Shown here: positions 54,617 to 64,000 of the stretch, in pieces | Position numbering within the stretch: the stretch's first letter is position 1 | Layout: every line of letters begins with the position of its first letter | From: Ciborinia camelliae | Taxonomy: Eukaryota > Ascomycota > Leotiomycetes > Helotiales > Sclerotiniaceae | Length of the DNA stretch: 64,000 nt | Assembly: GCA_025890175.1 (NCBI GenBank) | Contig: JANPYM010000001.1 | Location: forward strand, 2,480,717-2,544,716 | Direction of reading: 5' to 3' | Made by a program: the position numbers and the translations under genes | Notes under the pieces: generated by a model | Databases searched by the model: none | What the model was told of the DNA's origin: nothing | What the model saw: only the letters and a program-made list of their open reading frames with translations

Positions 54617-55232
54617 GAGTATAATTGGAATGATGTATATCCTCCGGTGGCATCGTAGACGATGTCACAACAATATCTAATTGATGTTACTTGTAAGGAG
54701 AATGGGCGCAGATGCGAGAAGAACTTGAAAGCAGCATATTAAGATGAAGATGCGCAATCTGTTGAGCAAGGAAGAAGGATTCTAGACGGGGACAAAATAC
54801 AAAGATGAGGGTATATATGTTGCAGTGTGATAAGATATGACACAATTTCTATATGCGATATTTTGCAGGCAAACAGGCAGAGTTGTTGAAGCCATTAATT
54901 ACACTACACCGTCAGCATGCATTGGGATTGAAATCTTTACTAGGTAGGTTAGAACAATTAAGGGGGTTAAAATTATTAATGAAAGGAAGGATATACTTCA
55001 GTTTAGTACTTTCTATTCCACGTCTATACAACATCTATTTGATTCTACTTACAAGAATAAGAGACAGCACCGTTGTAGTCTTTGATCACACTAAAGTGAT
55101 CTTATTGGAATGCATCGAGTCAAAAGTCTCTTGATACGTGGGAAACTAACAGGAAAGAAAAGCCGGAATATAATTGGGATGATGGATATTCTACAGCGAA
55201 AGCATACACAAAACAATATGTCTCTTTCATTA
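54617..55232 (+). repeat. Two related fragments, possibly a decayed duplicated sequence
   Basis: ATAATTGGAATGATGTATAT (from 54620) resembles ATAATTGGGATGATGGATAT (from 55169). Each is followed about 35-45 bases later by a related ACAAMACAATAT block (54670 and 55211). Both could encode a Y-N-W-(N/D)-D-x-Y motif. Probably a duplicated, decayed element. Confidence 0.3.
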
Positions 55233-57423
55233 CGTATAACAAAATATGGCAGCGTTGTTGTAGTCACTTGTTCAACTACGTACCTCCTAATCCACCATTA
55301 ATCTTAACATGGGTTAATTTTGCCCTGTTGGGTTTTACCCATCAACTGTCCCACCCACAAAAGTCTGCGTAGCTATTCAACCCACCAACTCTTAAACTCC
55401 AGTCCCATACTTTTCCGCCATAACCTTCAAGGCACGCAGGAGAATCCATGCTAAGTAAGGGGTAACAACTCAGCACGGGCCTCTTTTAGCTTCTAGGTTC
55501 CAACCCTCCTCAATTTAGCGAACGGAAGAACATAGAGCTATGGCTGCTTAGGTATTATAAGTACTGATCACTGTTTCACATCACCTAAATATCGTCTAAT
55601 CTAGTTCAAATAGGGAGCTCTTATCATCGTCGAACTCTGGGTACCTATAACGAGACATGAACGTTTATTCGCAAACCTTGATTGAAGGAATTCAAATTGA
55701 AAACCTTAATTCCTTAATTCAAAGACACAAAATGGCGAATTAAGGAAAACAAGAAAATATATTTACACTTTTCAAAGGTAAATCGAGATGATTTTCCAGT
55801 TGTTGAAAGATATACTGTAGAAAAATCATGCTACTACTAGTTAAATCAAAGTCCACCTCGCCGGCAATTCCCCCCCTTTTCAAATCACCACCATATTCTT
55901 CCTAGTCTCATGACCACGATCTGTAGGTGTATTCCAGAAACGAGGTGTGGAGGGAAGGCCTCCAGTAGAAAACCAGAAGAAAAATGACTCGATATGAAAA
56001 GATTTGGGGTTCTTTTAGTAAAGACCTACTACTGATAATTTGGAAATCTTAATTAATGGTCTATGTATTATGTTTTATATAAAATAAAATTCCTTTGCAT
56101 TGGATGAAGCTTGAAGGATTTAAGACCGAGTATCATATCGTGGCCTCCCGTTTTAATACACTGACTAACCTTACAATTTCGCTAGATCGGACTGAACCAA
56201 AACTCTGCATGAAATTTCATAGACTATCTAGAGCCACATTTCTCATTAACATTCATCTTCATTCGTCATTATTCCCGTTTTCAGTAGTTTCATCGTTCCA
56301 CAGCAAATATTTTCCTTCAATGTAGAGATATAAGCAGAATGTTTGAGTACTGGAATACAAAATCTCAAACGAATCTTATTCCAGCATAAGAGATCAGATG
56401 GAATATCACAGCAAACGAAATTAGATAGACGGGTACAACGGTTGATTCATCATGTGCCTTTCGCGATCTATGCCCCATTTCCCTGATTTCTAAACCTTTG
56501 GCCCTTGTAGGTTGTATATATTACTTTGTGGATTCTGTATGTGTGCAATTCAAATTTTTACATTGGTTGGATTGCTAGATGGTTGGATGGCTGGAAATAG
56601 AGAGGTATATTTTCTGATCATTACCTGAGTACCTTGAGATAGATGATCGCCTTCTTACCTTCCAGCGCTTCACGAACGATCATCCCCTATATTTCAATCT
56701 GATTAGATGAGCACGCGTGAATGAATCTCTAATTGCATTCCAAACAACCGGAAATTGGGGAGGTTATTATGAGAATTAGCAATAGAATGATATGACAGGA
56801 AGAATAGAAAGTTATAACCACCGAGAAATAGAAATCCGATACGTTACTCTGAAACCTTTATGATGAGCATGCATTTGGAAGAGAATTAACATGTGAATAG
56901 GAATTTTTACCTTGTATTGTGTTGACTATACCATGACTGACATTGTTCCATCTGTATCCAGACAATAACAAATCCCATTAACTCCAGATCACCCCGCTGG
57001 TCCTCCTTAGCTTCGGAACTCCAAATTTGGAGGAAAATCCGCGTTAGCTCACCAAGAAAAGACAATACAACGAGGCCTGGGAAATTTTGAAGTAGATCCA
57101 AGTCGATGAATCTCAAGCCACATTGAAGAAAACGTAAGAAATCCTGGATATATCGATCTTAGAATGTAACCGCGAGCCACTAAAAAACCATCATGTTAAG
57201 AGTATATTTTTCGAGAATTTCTGGCTGGAAGGAGAATGTAGTGATGAACAAACATATTGAAGAACTTTGCGAGAGGGATAATTAACTTTAAACGAATCTT
57301 GCCAGTCTTCGCCATCTTCGTGGCTCAAAAGGCTACAGGCGCAGCATCTTTTGCCTGCCTACTAATACTACAGTACGAATCTCAATACTCCAAACTCCAT
57401 GTCGGGGGTGGAAATGGGGATTT

Positions 57424-57444
57424 ACTACCTACCTACCTACCTAC
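57424..57444. repeat. (CTAC)n microsatellite
   Basis: About five CTAC units in a row. Confidence 0.85.
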
Positions 57445-57911
57445 CACAATCTTCAGCAGCATAACAAACCTCAAAATTCCATCCAAAGAATCTCCATGTT
57501 CATCCTCTCTCCACTCGCGCCCACCCATCAAGCAACGCGCAATTTCCATCATCAAAGCAATACTTGTCTACAAGAACTTCCCAGTACCAGATCACACCCA
57601 AACTCAGACATGTTATAACATACTTTCAAGAAACTCCCTCTCCGCTTCGACAAACTGCCAGAGCTCCGCTCCGAGTAATGGTATTGCGATAACGACACTC
57701 ATCATCTATCTATACATAGGTACATATATTTGATATTGTATTACACACCCGCAATCAGATTCAGATTCAGATTCCGATTTAGATTTCTCATGGGTTTCCT
57801 CTTTCTCGACCTCGACCATATATACCGGTATGTATATATGATACAATATATCCTCGCAAGAAAGATCCATTGTATCCGTCGAATTCCATTTGCGATTTGC
57901 GAGCCAAACCC

Positions 57912-57938
57912 CTATCTATCTATCTATCTATCTATCTA
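57912..57938. repeat. (CTAT)n microsatellite
   Basis: About six CTAT units, followed by a TAGGTACCTA palindrome. Confidence 0.85.
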
Positions 57939-58076
57939 GGTACCTAGATAATCTAAGATCGATCTTCGCATGAGTTTCTTCTCAATGGCTTTTCAATTAT
58001 ATATATATATATATTGGCAACTCCATATACCAAACAACCATATATGACCAGATGCAAAATCTCGACTAGTGCGTAC

Positions 58077-58128
58077 ATCCCATCCCATCCCATCCCATCC
58101 CATCCCATCCCATCCCATTCCATCCCAT
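58077..58128. repeat. (CATCC)n microsatellite
   Basis: About ten CATCC units with one T interruption, followed by (ATACAT)n-type sequence to 58163. Confidence 0.9.
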
Positions 58129-58167
58129 ATATACATACATATATACATACATATATACATATACCCA

Positions 58168-58299
58168 AGTAATTAACCTATACCATCCCTATCACAACCG
58201 CACCCACCTACCCCCCCTATCCCCCTATCNNNNNNNNNNAGTAATTAACCTATACCATCCCTATCACAACCGCACCCACCTACCCCCTATCCCCCTATC
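58168..58299. repeat. Duplicated gap flanks (assembly artefact)
   Basis: The roughly 60 bases before the N run (58168-58229) and after it (58240-58299) start with the same AGTAATTAACCTATACC and match throughout, except for the length of one C run (7 against 5). See the gap entry. Confidence 0.9.
58230..58239. other. 10-N assembly gap
   Basis: Ten N bases. Because the same 60-base sequence flanks both sides, the gap most likely joins two overlapping contig ends. Confidence 0.97.
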
Positions 58300-58386
58300 C
58301 CCCTATATCCCTATCCCCCTATCCTCCCCTCTCCATCATAAAAGATAAACACGCGCCAGTCATGGTATCCATTCCCACCTTAGGGA

Positions 58387-58438
58387 CCTCCTCTCCTCTC
58401 CTCTCCTCTCCTCTCCTCTCCTCTCCTCAAAGCTAAGA
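58387..58438. repeat. (CTCTC)n pyrimidine microsatellite
   Basis: About ten TCCTC units, then a long TC-rich tract to 58520. Confidence 0.9.
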
Positions 58439-58582
58439 TTACAATTCTATCATTCTCTCTCCTCCTTTCTCCATTCTCTCTTTTCCTTTCTCCCTCCTCC
58501 CTCCTCCTTTCTCCATCCATCTCCAGACACCAGGGCCAATAAGTGTGGAAGAAAAAATCTCACATAATAAGTATAAGAGGAC

Positions 58583-58605
58583 ACCAACCAACCAACCAAC
58601 CAACT
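58583..58605. repeat. (CCAA)n microsatellite
   Basis: Five CCAA units, followed by a GAAGAA purine tract. Confidence 0.85.
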
Positions 58606-59114
58606 ACCTTTCTTTGAAGAAGAAGAAAAAGAAGAAGTTATATTAGCTGAGCATGAAGAGACGAGTCATGATGATTCTACATCTGAATGAGGATATTAGA
58701 TAGCTAGATATATAGATATATAGATATCTAATATAACCTGCACAGTGCTGGGTCATTGCAGCAATATGTCATACTCCAAATAGGATCACTGTATGTAGGA
58801 CAGTATCAGAGCGTTCACAATTGATTCGTTTTAAAAAGAAAAAAAAACCCAGTCACTTCCCAGATAGTACTCATGGCGCACATGATATTCGCCATGATGA
58901 GTATTGCAAAATGTAAAAAATTTCTTATATATTCATTTCCTTTATGGCAAAGATGCCCAATTCGCAGAGAGGAGGATATGGTATACCAATCCACCATTTC
59001 ATCCACATCCACATCCACCGTATCCCATTCACCTCATTCCGCACCATCCCTCTACGTACTCCATTTATCACATAGCAATGCCATGTTAGAGCTTCCTATT
59101 CATGCCTCTCTACC

Positions 59115-60602
59115 CTACGAAGTCAAAATCTTGGTCTCTTCGGCCGTCAAACCAAAGAGATGCAAGAGATCCAACAAGGTATCCCCATTCAACCTTGCCT
59201 GAGCCTGCATTTGCACCACAGGCTTTGCATTCCACGCCACTCCTAAACCAGCTACCCCCATCATCAACAAATCATTTGCACCATCACCAATTGCTACAAC
59301 CTGTTCTAACGCAACATTTTCCTTCTTCGCAATTTCTAAGAGTAGATCACGTTTCTTTTCCGCATTAACAATGGAGCCAAGAACTTCACCGGTCAAAGTA
59401 TTGGTATTGGGATCGGATTCGAGGGTATTTGCGAATGCATAATCAATACCCAGGTGGTCAGCGAGCCATTGAGTCAAAGGAATGAATCCTCCAGACAGAA
59501 CCGCAGTCTTAACACCCATTCTCTTTAGCGCGCGAATAAGTTCCGCGGCACCCTTGGTAGGTTTAATAACGCTTCTCAATTGTGTAAATATATCCGCTTC
59601 TACTCCTCTCAGCAACTTCGCACGCTCACGAAGAGATGCAGAGAAATCCAATTCCCCATTCATGGCTCGCTCAGTAATTGCAGATACCGCATCTTCAACT
59701 CCAATAGAGGCAGCAATCAAATCAATAACTTCTTGCTCGATAAGCGTGGAATCCATATCGAAAACCACGAGTCGGGGGTAACGTCGGAGTACGGTATCAT
59801 GTTGGAGAATAACATCAACATTCCATTCGCGCTCAAAGCGGTAGAGAAGTTCATGCTTACGCAGATCTTGAAGATCAAGGTATGTAGGATCAGGAATGGG
59901 TGAGAATGTAAGTTCGACTATTGAGGGATGGTCGGGGTTATCGAGGCAGCGATGGGATGAAGAGAGGAAATCGGAACCGGATCTGGTCGGCAGAGACTGG
60001 ATTAGGTGGAGGAAGGATGTGAGGCAAAGCTGTGAAATATAACTGCCATAGAGATGGTCGAGTGGTTCTGGATCTGGTGGTGGTGGCTCGAGTGGGAAGT
60101 TGGAGAGTGTACGAACAGGTGCAAGATTGGGTGGGATGGCGCGGGAGGTAGAAGTCACAGATGATCTGGATGGGGAAGAAGATGGCGAAGGAGAGCGATC
60201 GGGTGGATAATCGGTGATTGACACACGAGGGGATTTCGTCTTGTAAATAAGTGTTGCAATCATTCGATCGGAGACTGTATCTGTAGCGGGTTGGCAGTTC
60301 GGGTGTGACAAGGTATGGTTGAGCCCACTGTCAACAATTTTCGGGGGATGTTGTGGAGAAGGAACTCCATTATAAGGAGTGAAAGACTTAATGGGAGATG
60401 AGATGGCGCTCCCTTGAAGGCCCTCAACTATGCTATCTATGCCATGATGACCATCTTGCTGTGGTGGACGATATTGTTGATGTTCTTGAAGGTAAGACCG
60501 ACTGCGCATGTTACTGCCGAAGCTAGGACGCGCAGTTTTTGCTGATGTTTCATTTTCGGCCATCCTGCTTAGATTTGGAGGTCTTGAATATATTTCCTCC
60601 AA
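59115..60602 (-). CDS. SER2: Phosphoserine phosphatase (SerB/Ser2 type)
   Basis: One uninterrupted frame of 495 residues. It performs the last step of serine synthesis, hydrolysing O-phosphoserine in the cytosol. The HAD-fold catalytic parts are complete: DMDST at residues 282-286 (nucleophile Asp282, acid-base Asp284), a Glu/Arg-rich cap domain with ELDFSASLRERAKLLRG that recognises phosphoserine, SGG at 370-372, a Lys in the NAEKKRDLL helix, and GDGAND at 439-444 for Mg. The N-terminus is about 110 residues longer than in bacterial forms and low-complexity, followed by IATLIYKTKSP and a Ser/Pro linker; the longer N-terminal half is common in fungi. Start ATG at 60602; MAENETS (residue 14) is an alternative. 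No introns. Confidence 0.93.
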   Translation of the reverse strand: MEEIYSRPPNLSRMAENETSAKTARPSFGSNMRSRSYLQEHQQYRPPQQDGHHGIDSIVEGLQGSAISSPIKSFTPYNGVPSPQHPPKIVDSGLNHTLSHPNCQPATDTVSDRMIATLIYKTKSPRVSITDYPPDRSPSPSSSPSRSSVTSTSRAIPPNLAPVRTLSNFPLEPPPPDPEPLDHLYGSYISQLCLTSFLHLIQSLPTRSGSDFLSSSHRCLDNPDHPSIVELTFSPIPDPTYLDLQDLRKHELLYRFEREWNVDVILQHDTVLRRYPRLVVFDMDSTLIEQEVIDLIAASIGVEDAVSAITERAMNGELDFSASLRERAKLLRGVEADIFTQLRSVIKPTKGAAELIRALKRMGVKTAVLSGGFIPLTQWLADHLGIDYAFANTLESDPNTNTLTGEVLGSIVNAEKKRDLLLEIAKKENVALEQVVAIGDGANDLLMMGVAGLGVAWNAKPVVQMQAQARLNGDTLLDLLHLFGLTAEETKILTS

Positions 60603-61530
60603 ATATTGAACCTGTACCGTACGGGGGAGTTAAGAATCCGGTTCTGCGACGATTAATAGAGAGGTAGGGTGGGGAGCTTTCATTTGTCGCGACTCGTGAG
60701 ATTGATTGCGGGAGGGGTACTTTAGCGTCATTACACCAACCAATTGGAAGTTACCAATAGTTGATTATTTTAACCGATGTTCGACCGAAAATAGGTATAT
60801 ATTATATAAATATCTACCTTAATCACTATCTACCGCTATATCCTTTTCTTACTTCAGCATTATTATTATAGTTATTAATCAATATATCTATCTAGGTTTA
60901 CAAAACATATAAAAAAGGCAGAAAGAGGAGTCGAAACTTGGATTGCTCTAAATAAGACCTCATCGAACTATATAGGTACCTAGGTATGCTCTTCCCATTC
61001 GGCTGCTCATACCTATTTGAAAGTACCAGATAAACATCCATATGCAATCAATGAACACAAAGTATACAGAGTACACATACTGATTCTACTGTATTACTGC
61101 CTACGTACAAAAGTGTCACTCAAAAGCAAGATGCTACTGTAGTTCATTTCATTGTAATCTACATTTTCACATCCGTAACACAAATAATATGAGGACATTG
61201 ATTTGATATGTTATTCCTTTTATCTTCATGTAGCTATTTCATACAACCTTGCCAAATAACTAACTTCTTTCATAGCTCATTTTGCTGGGTTATAAAAGCA
61301 TCATGCTGTAAATGAAGCTGATATGCATTAATTGACATAATAGTCATTTTGGGCCTTCCTTCTTTCCTTCCATACATCAAAGAAAAAAAGTCATGATAAA
61401 AAAAAGAAAAATAAGATAGCAGAAGAAAACATTTGTTTCGATTGAATACAATCAAAATGTCAAAAAGAAAGCAAGTCTAGAAGCGAAAATTTGTGGTTGA
61501 GCTCAATGCTCGGTGTACTGTACTCGATTC
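60603..61530. other. Intergenic between SER2 and the mucin-like gene
   Basis: AT-rich, with a short TAGGTACCTAGG palindrome near 60975. It combines the SER2 upstream region and the mucin-like gene's 3' flank. No gene. Confidence 0.5.
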
Positions 61531-64000
61531 TCACCAGAACCAACGACGAACACTACTGGCATCTCTATTCTGTTTCTTATTGGGCCAGGTTACCCAGCCA
61601 TAAGAGGATGGTTGAGGGGGTACGTAGTATGGAGGTGGTGGTGGAGCATAAGTTGGTGGTGAATAGGACGAGGTTGGTGTAGAATCACTTGTGGAAGGCG
61701 CGGCGCTTGAAGAGTCTGTGGATGAAAGCGTTGAACTAGAGTCAGAAGTTGATGCTGACGAGAGAATAGAAGAAGAATTTGCGCCAGCAAATGAACCAGT
61801 CGAAACGGATGTTAAAAACGTAGATGGAGTTGATGTTGCTGACGTAATCGACGTACCGAATGCTCCTTCAAAATAACATTAGTAAGATTTCAGGAGATTT
61901 TGCATGCTTAACTTACCTGAGGGCGAAGATGTAGTTGGGAAAACTCCAGTGCTGGTGTTGGATGAGCCAGTGGTTGAATACGAAGACAACGAGGTTTCCC
62001 CAGAGACTTGGCTGGAAGTAGATCCATTCGGATCATAAGTGCTGGCAGATGAGGTCGGAGACACCGAAGTACCATTACCGATAGTGGTTGGGTTGCCCGA
62101 GACAGAGGATGGATTTGAACTTGAGACGGGTGAAGTTCCTGATGGTCCAGTTGGTCCACTAGTTAAGGTTCCATTTGAAGAAGTTGGGTATGGAACTGAA
62201 GAGGGTGAGCCAGCATCAGTACTCGAACTTCCTGTTCCTAGAGGTAATGTGAGAGTACTTGATGGATAACTTCCAGAACCGAAAGGCGTTGATGTAGCTG
62301 CACCTCCTGTACCTGTGCCGATGGGCGAAAGAGTGTAATTTCCATACGGGTAAGATTGCGAAGATGCTACCGAAGAACTGATGCCACCTGAGACGCTTGA
62401 TGATGGTGAACTACCGGTACTTAGTGGAGCAGATGTGACAGAAGTGAGAACACCAGAGACTGAAGTACCTGAATCAGTTGGCCCTGCGGTTGTTGTGCCG
62501 TTGGAGATCGGGTATGGTGCAGTATATGGAAGAGACGAACTAGCTCCTCCGGATATGCCAGAGGTAAGACCTACAGATACAGAAGTGCCAGGGCTCGTAG
62601 GGCCAGCCGTTGCTGTAGCATTATAAATTGGATATGGTCCATAAGAAATGATTGATGAACTGATCCCTCCCGATACAGTAGACGGCAGAGAACTTCCGGG
62701 GCTTGAAGCACCGGTACTAGATGAACTAGATGAACTAGATGAAAACCCACCTGACACTGAACTTGGGCCTCCGGTTCCTGAACCTGTTGGACCATATGTA
62801 CATGAAGTACTATTTTCATAAGGATAGTATGGAGTGGATGATCCCGCAGAAGAGCTAACAATCCCCGAGACAGAAGATCCCGAGGTACCGGTTCCTAGGA
62901 AAGAAGATGTTGGTGCAGATTCTGTACCGGTTGGTCCAGCGGTGGTTGAAGCATTGTTGCCTGTCGGATAAGGGGCACTGACAGATAGGCTGGAACTAAT
63001 ACCCCCAGAAACGCTTGATCCTGTGGGGCCAACTGCACCACTTGATACCGATGTTGAGTTAAGCGGGTAAGTCGGGTATATAGAAGTGTATGATGAAGCT
63101 CCTGTCGATAAGACACTGCTTCCCGAAGAACCAGAAGTCAAAGGTGCAGTGCCGAGGTAGGTTGAGCTGGCCAGGGCGGTCGAATTTGTGTACAAAGGTG
63201 ACGAAGCACTAGGGCTTGACACTCCGCCAGAAACACTTCCACTTGGTGAAATTCCTGTTCCTGTTGGATAAGGGTAGGTAAGTGGTGCAGTCCCTGAAGA
63301 GACAATCGAAGTCGTTGGAACTGATCCTGATGTCGAATTCGTGTAAGGAGCACTACTACCACTTGAACTTCCAGATGCTGATGATGAGATGCTGGAAGTA
63401 ACAGGACCGGTTACTGAAGCCGAAGTATTTGTGTATGAGCCTGCAGATGATGAGCTGGCAGAAATATACGAGGATGGTGATGTACCAGTTGGGCCAACAG
63501 GAATGGAAGAATTTCCAAGCGTGTAAGGTGGAACAGTCGAGATTGGGGACGCAGATGTTGCGGGCCCAGTACTTGAAGCTCCAGAAGAATGGCTAGGAAC
63601 ACTTGAGCTTCCACTTGTTGTCTCTCCAGCTGTAGTGGTTGTACCGGCCGAAGGAGCAGTTGTTGTTTCTCCTCCTGATTGAGGTGCAGTTGTCTCGCTT
63701 CCAGATGGGGCGGTTGTTGTCTCGCTTCCAGATGGGACGGTTGTCGTCTCACTTCCTTGTGGAGTGGTTGTCGTTTCTCCACCTGCCGGTGTAGTTGACT
63801 GGCCTCCAGATGGTACCGTGATGGTAGGAGTGATTGTGTAGGTCTCAGTGCTGATCACCGTGGAGCCCAAGCTTTCAGAACTAGTGACAGAGGAGCTCTG
63901 ACTAGCAGAAGATTCTGAACTGATGGGTGTCGAATATGAAGCACTGGTGACCACTGAAGAAGTTGGCAAAGCACCTGTTGGAGATGTACTCTCTGTTCCG
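61531..64000 (-). CDS. Ser/Thr-rich mucin-like cell-surface protein (5' end outside window)
   Basis: Two exons are visible: the right one is open from the window edge to 61917, and the last is 61865-61531 (GTAAGT...GAAG intron, phase 1). Together they give about 806 residues, and the frame is still open at base 64000. It is almost wholly Ser, Thr, Gly, Pro, Ala and Tyr. First come GG-ETTT-x-PSG repeats, then many copies of a unit like GPTG-x-SVSGGISSS ... PYPTGN. The C-terminus is PPTYAPPPPPYYVPPQP, then a basic NKKQNRDASSVRRWFW. No GPI-anchor signal is present, since the tail is basic rather than hydrophobic. Dense O-glycosylation and a wall or secreted location are likely, but the signal peptide is off the edge. 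Proline/tyrosine-rich tail ending in WFW is unusual. Confidence 0.75.
61940..63800 (-). repeat. Coding repeats of the mucin-like protein
   Basis: Units of roughly 90-130 bases recur from 63520 to 62040, encoding G-T/P-x-G, SVSGG(I/V)SSS and PY-x-N-x-T blocks; GG-ETTT-x units of 33-36 bases lie at 63600-63800. Lengths keep the frame. Confidence 0.7.

Larger units (their letters stand above)
52002..59114. other. Seven-kilobase gene desert with relics, microsatellites and a gap
   Basis: No convincing gene. Contents listed separately: a possible LTR at 52961-53330, two related fragments near 54617 and 55165, several microsatellites at 57420-58605, and a 10-N gap at 58230-58239. The longest frame, 57257-57733 on the plus strand, is low-complexity at its end and has no domain. 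Confidence 0.55.

Noticed and set aside
57257..57733. 158-codon plus-strand frame
   Set aside because: Passes through a (CTAC)n microsatellite, has no domain or splice context, and ends in AT-rich repeats.
1..64000. CRISPR arrays, operons and ribosome-binding sites
   Set aside because: Genes have spliceosomal introns and the DNA is eukaryotic; the periodic repeats seen are microsatellites or diverged tandem repeats without spacer-repeat structure.

Overview
This window is nuclear DNA of a filamentous ascomycete. Evidence: short spliceosomal introns with GTAWGT-type donors and YAG acceptors in most genes, intron-bearing tRNA genes, fungal-specific families (PTH11-like rhodopsins, HET-domain relic, DHA2 and Dal5-type MFS transporters), and AT-rich gene deserts holding diverged repeats that look RIP-decayed. 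A leotiomycete such as Sclerotiniaceae is my guess from overall feel; it is inference, not a test.

Layout. 1-7.6 kb: 3' end of an expansin-like gene, a tRNA-His with an intron, a broken alpha/beta hydrolase joined to an RNase H relic, and a divergent pair (PTH11-like membrane protein, SAM methyltransferase). 7.6-15.8 kb: gene-poor, with one small hypothetical gene, a G-rich block, diverged repeats and a tRNA-Ala with an intron. 15.8-24.5 kb: DHA2 drug/H+ antiporter, two convergent folylpolyglutamate synthase paralogues, and an acidic protein with three repeated modules. 24.5-30 kb: HET pseudogene, short direct repeats and a C2H2 zinc-finger gene. 30-39 kb: a large AAA ATPase with an apparent frameshift, a desert with tandem repeats, and an STR-repeat protein. 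39-43.6 kb: Dal5/ACS-type transporter plus TauD/JLP1-type dioxygenase, a plausible sulfonate uptake and desulfonation pair. 45.9-52 kb: two head-to-tail paralogues with a shared N-terminal module and a degenerate homeodomain-like segment, the most novel-looking item here. 52-59 kb: desert with microsatellites and an assembly gap. 59-64 kb: phosphoserine phosphatase and the 3' part of a Ser/Thr-rich mucin-like wall protein running off the right edge.

Exon structures were worked out by hand from splice signals, reading phase and family resemblance; no search or alignment program was run. Spliced reading frames close exactly for all genes called with confidence above 0.6, except the AAA ATPase, which needs one base change or an abnormally short intron.
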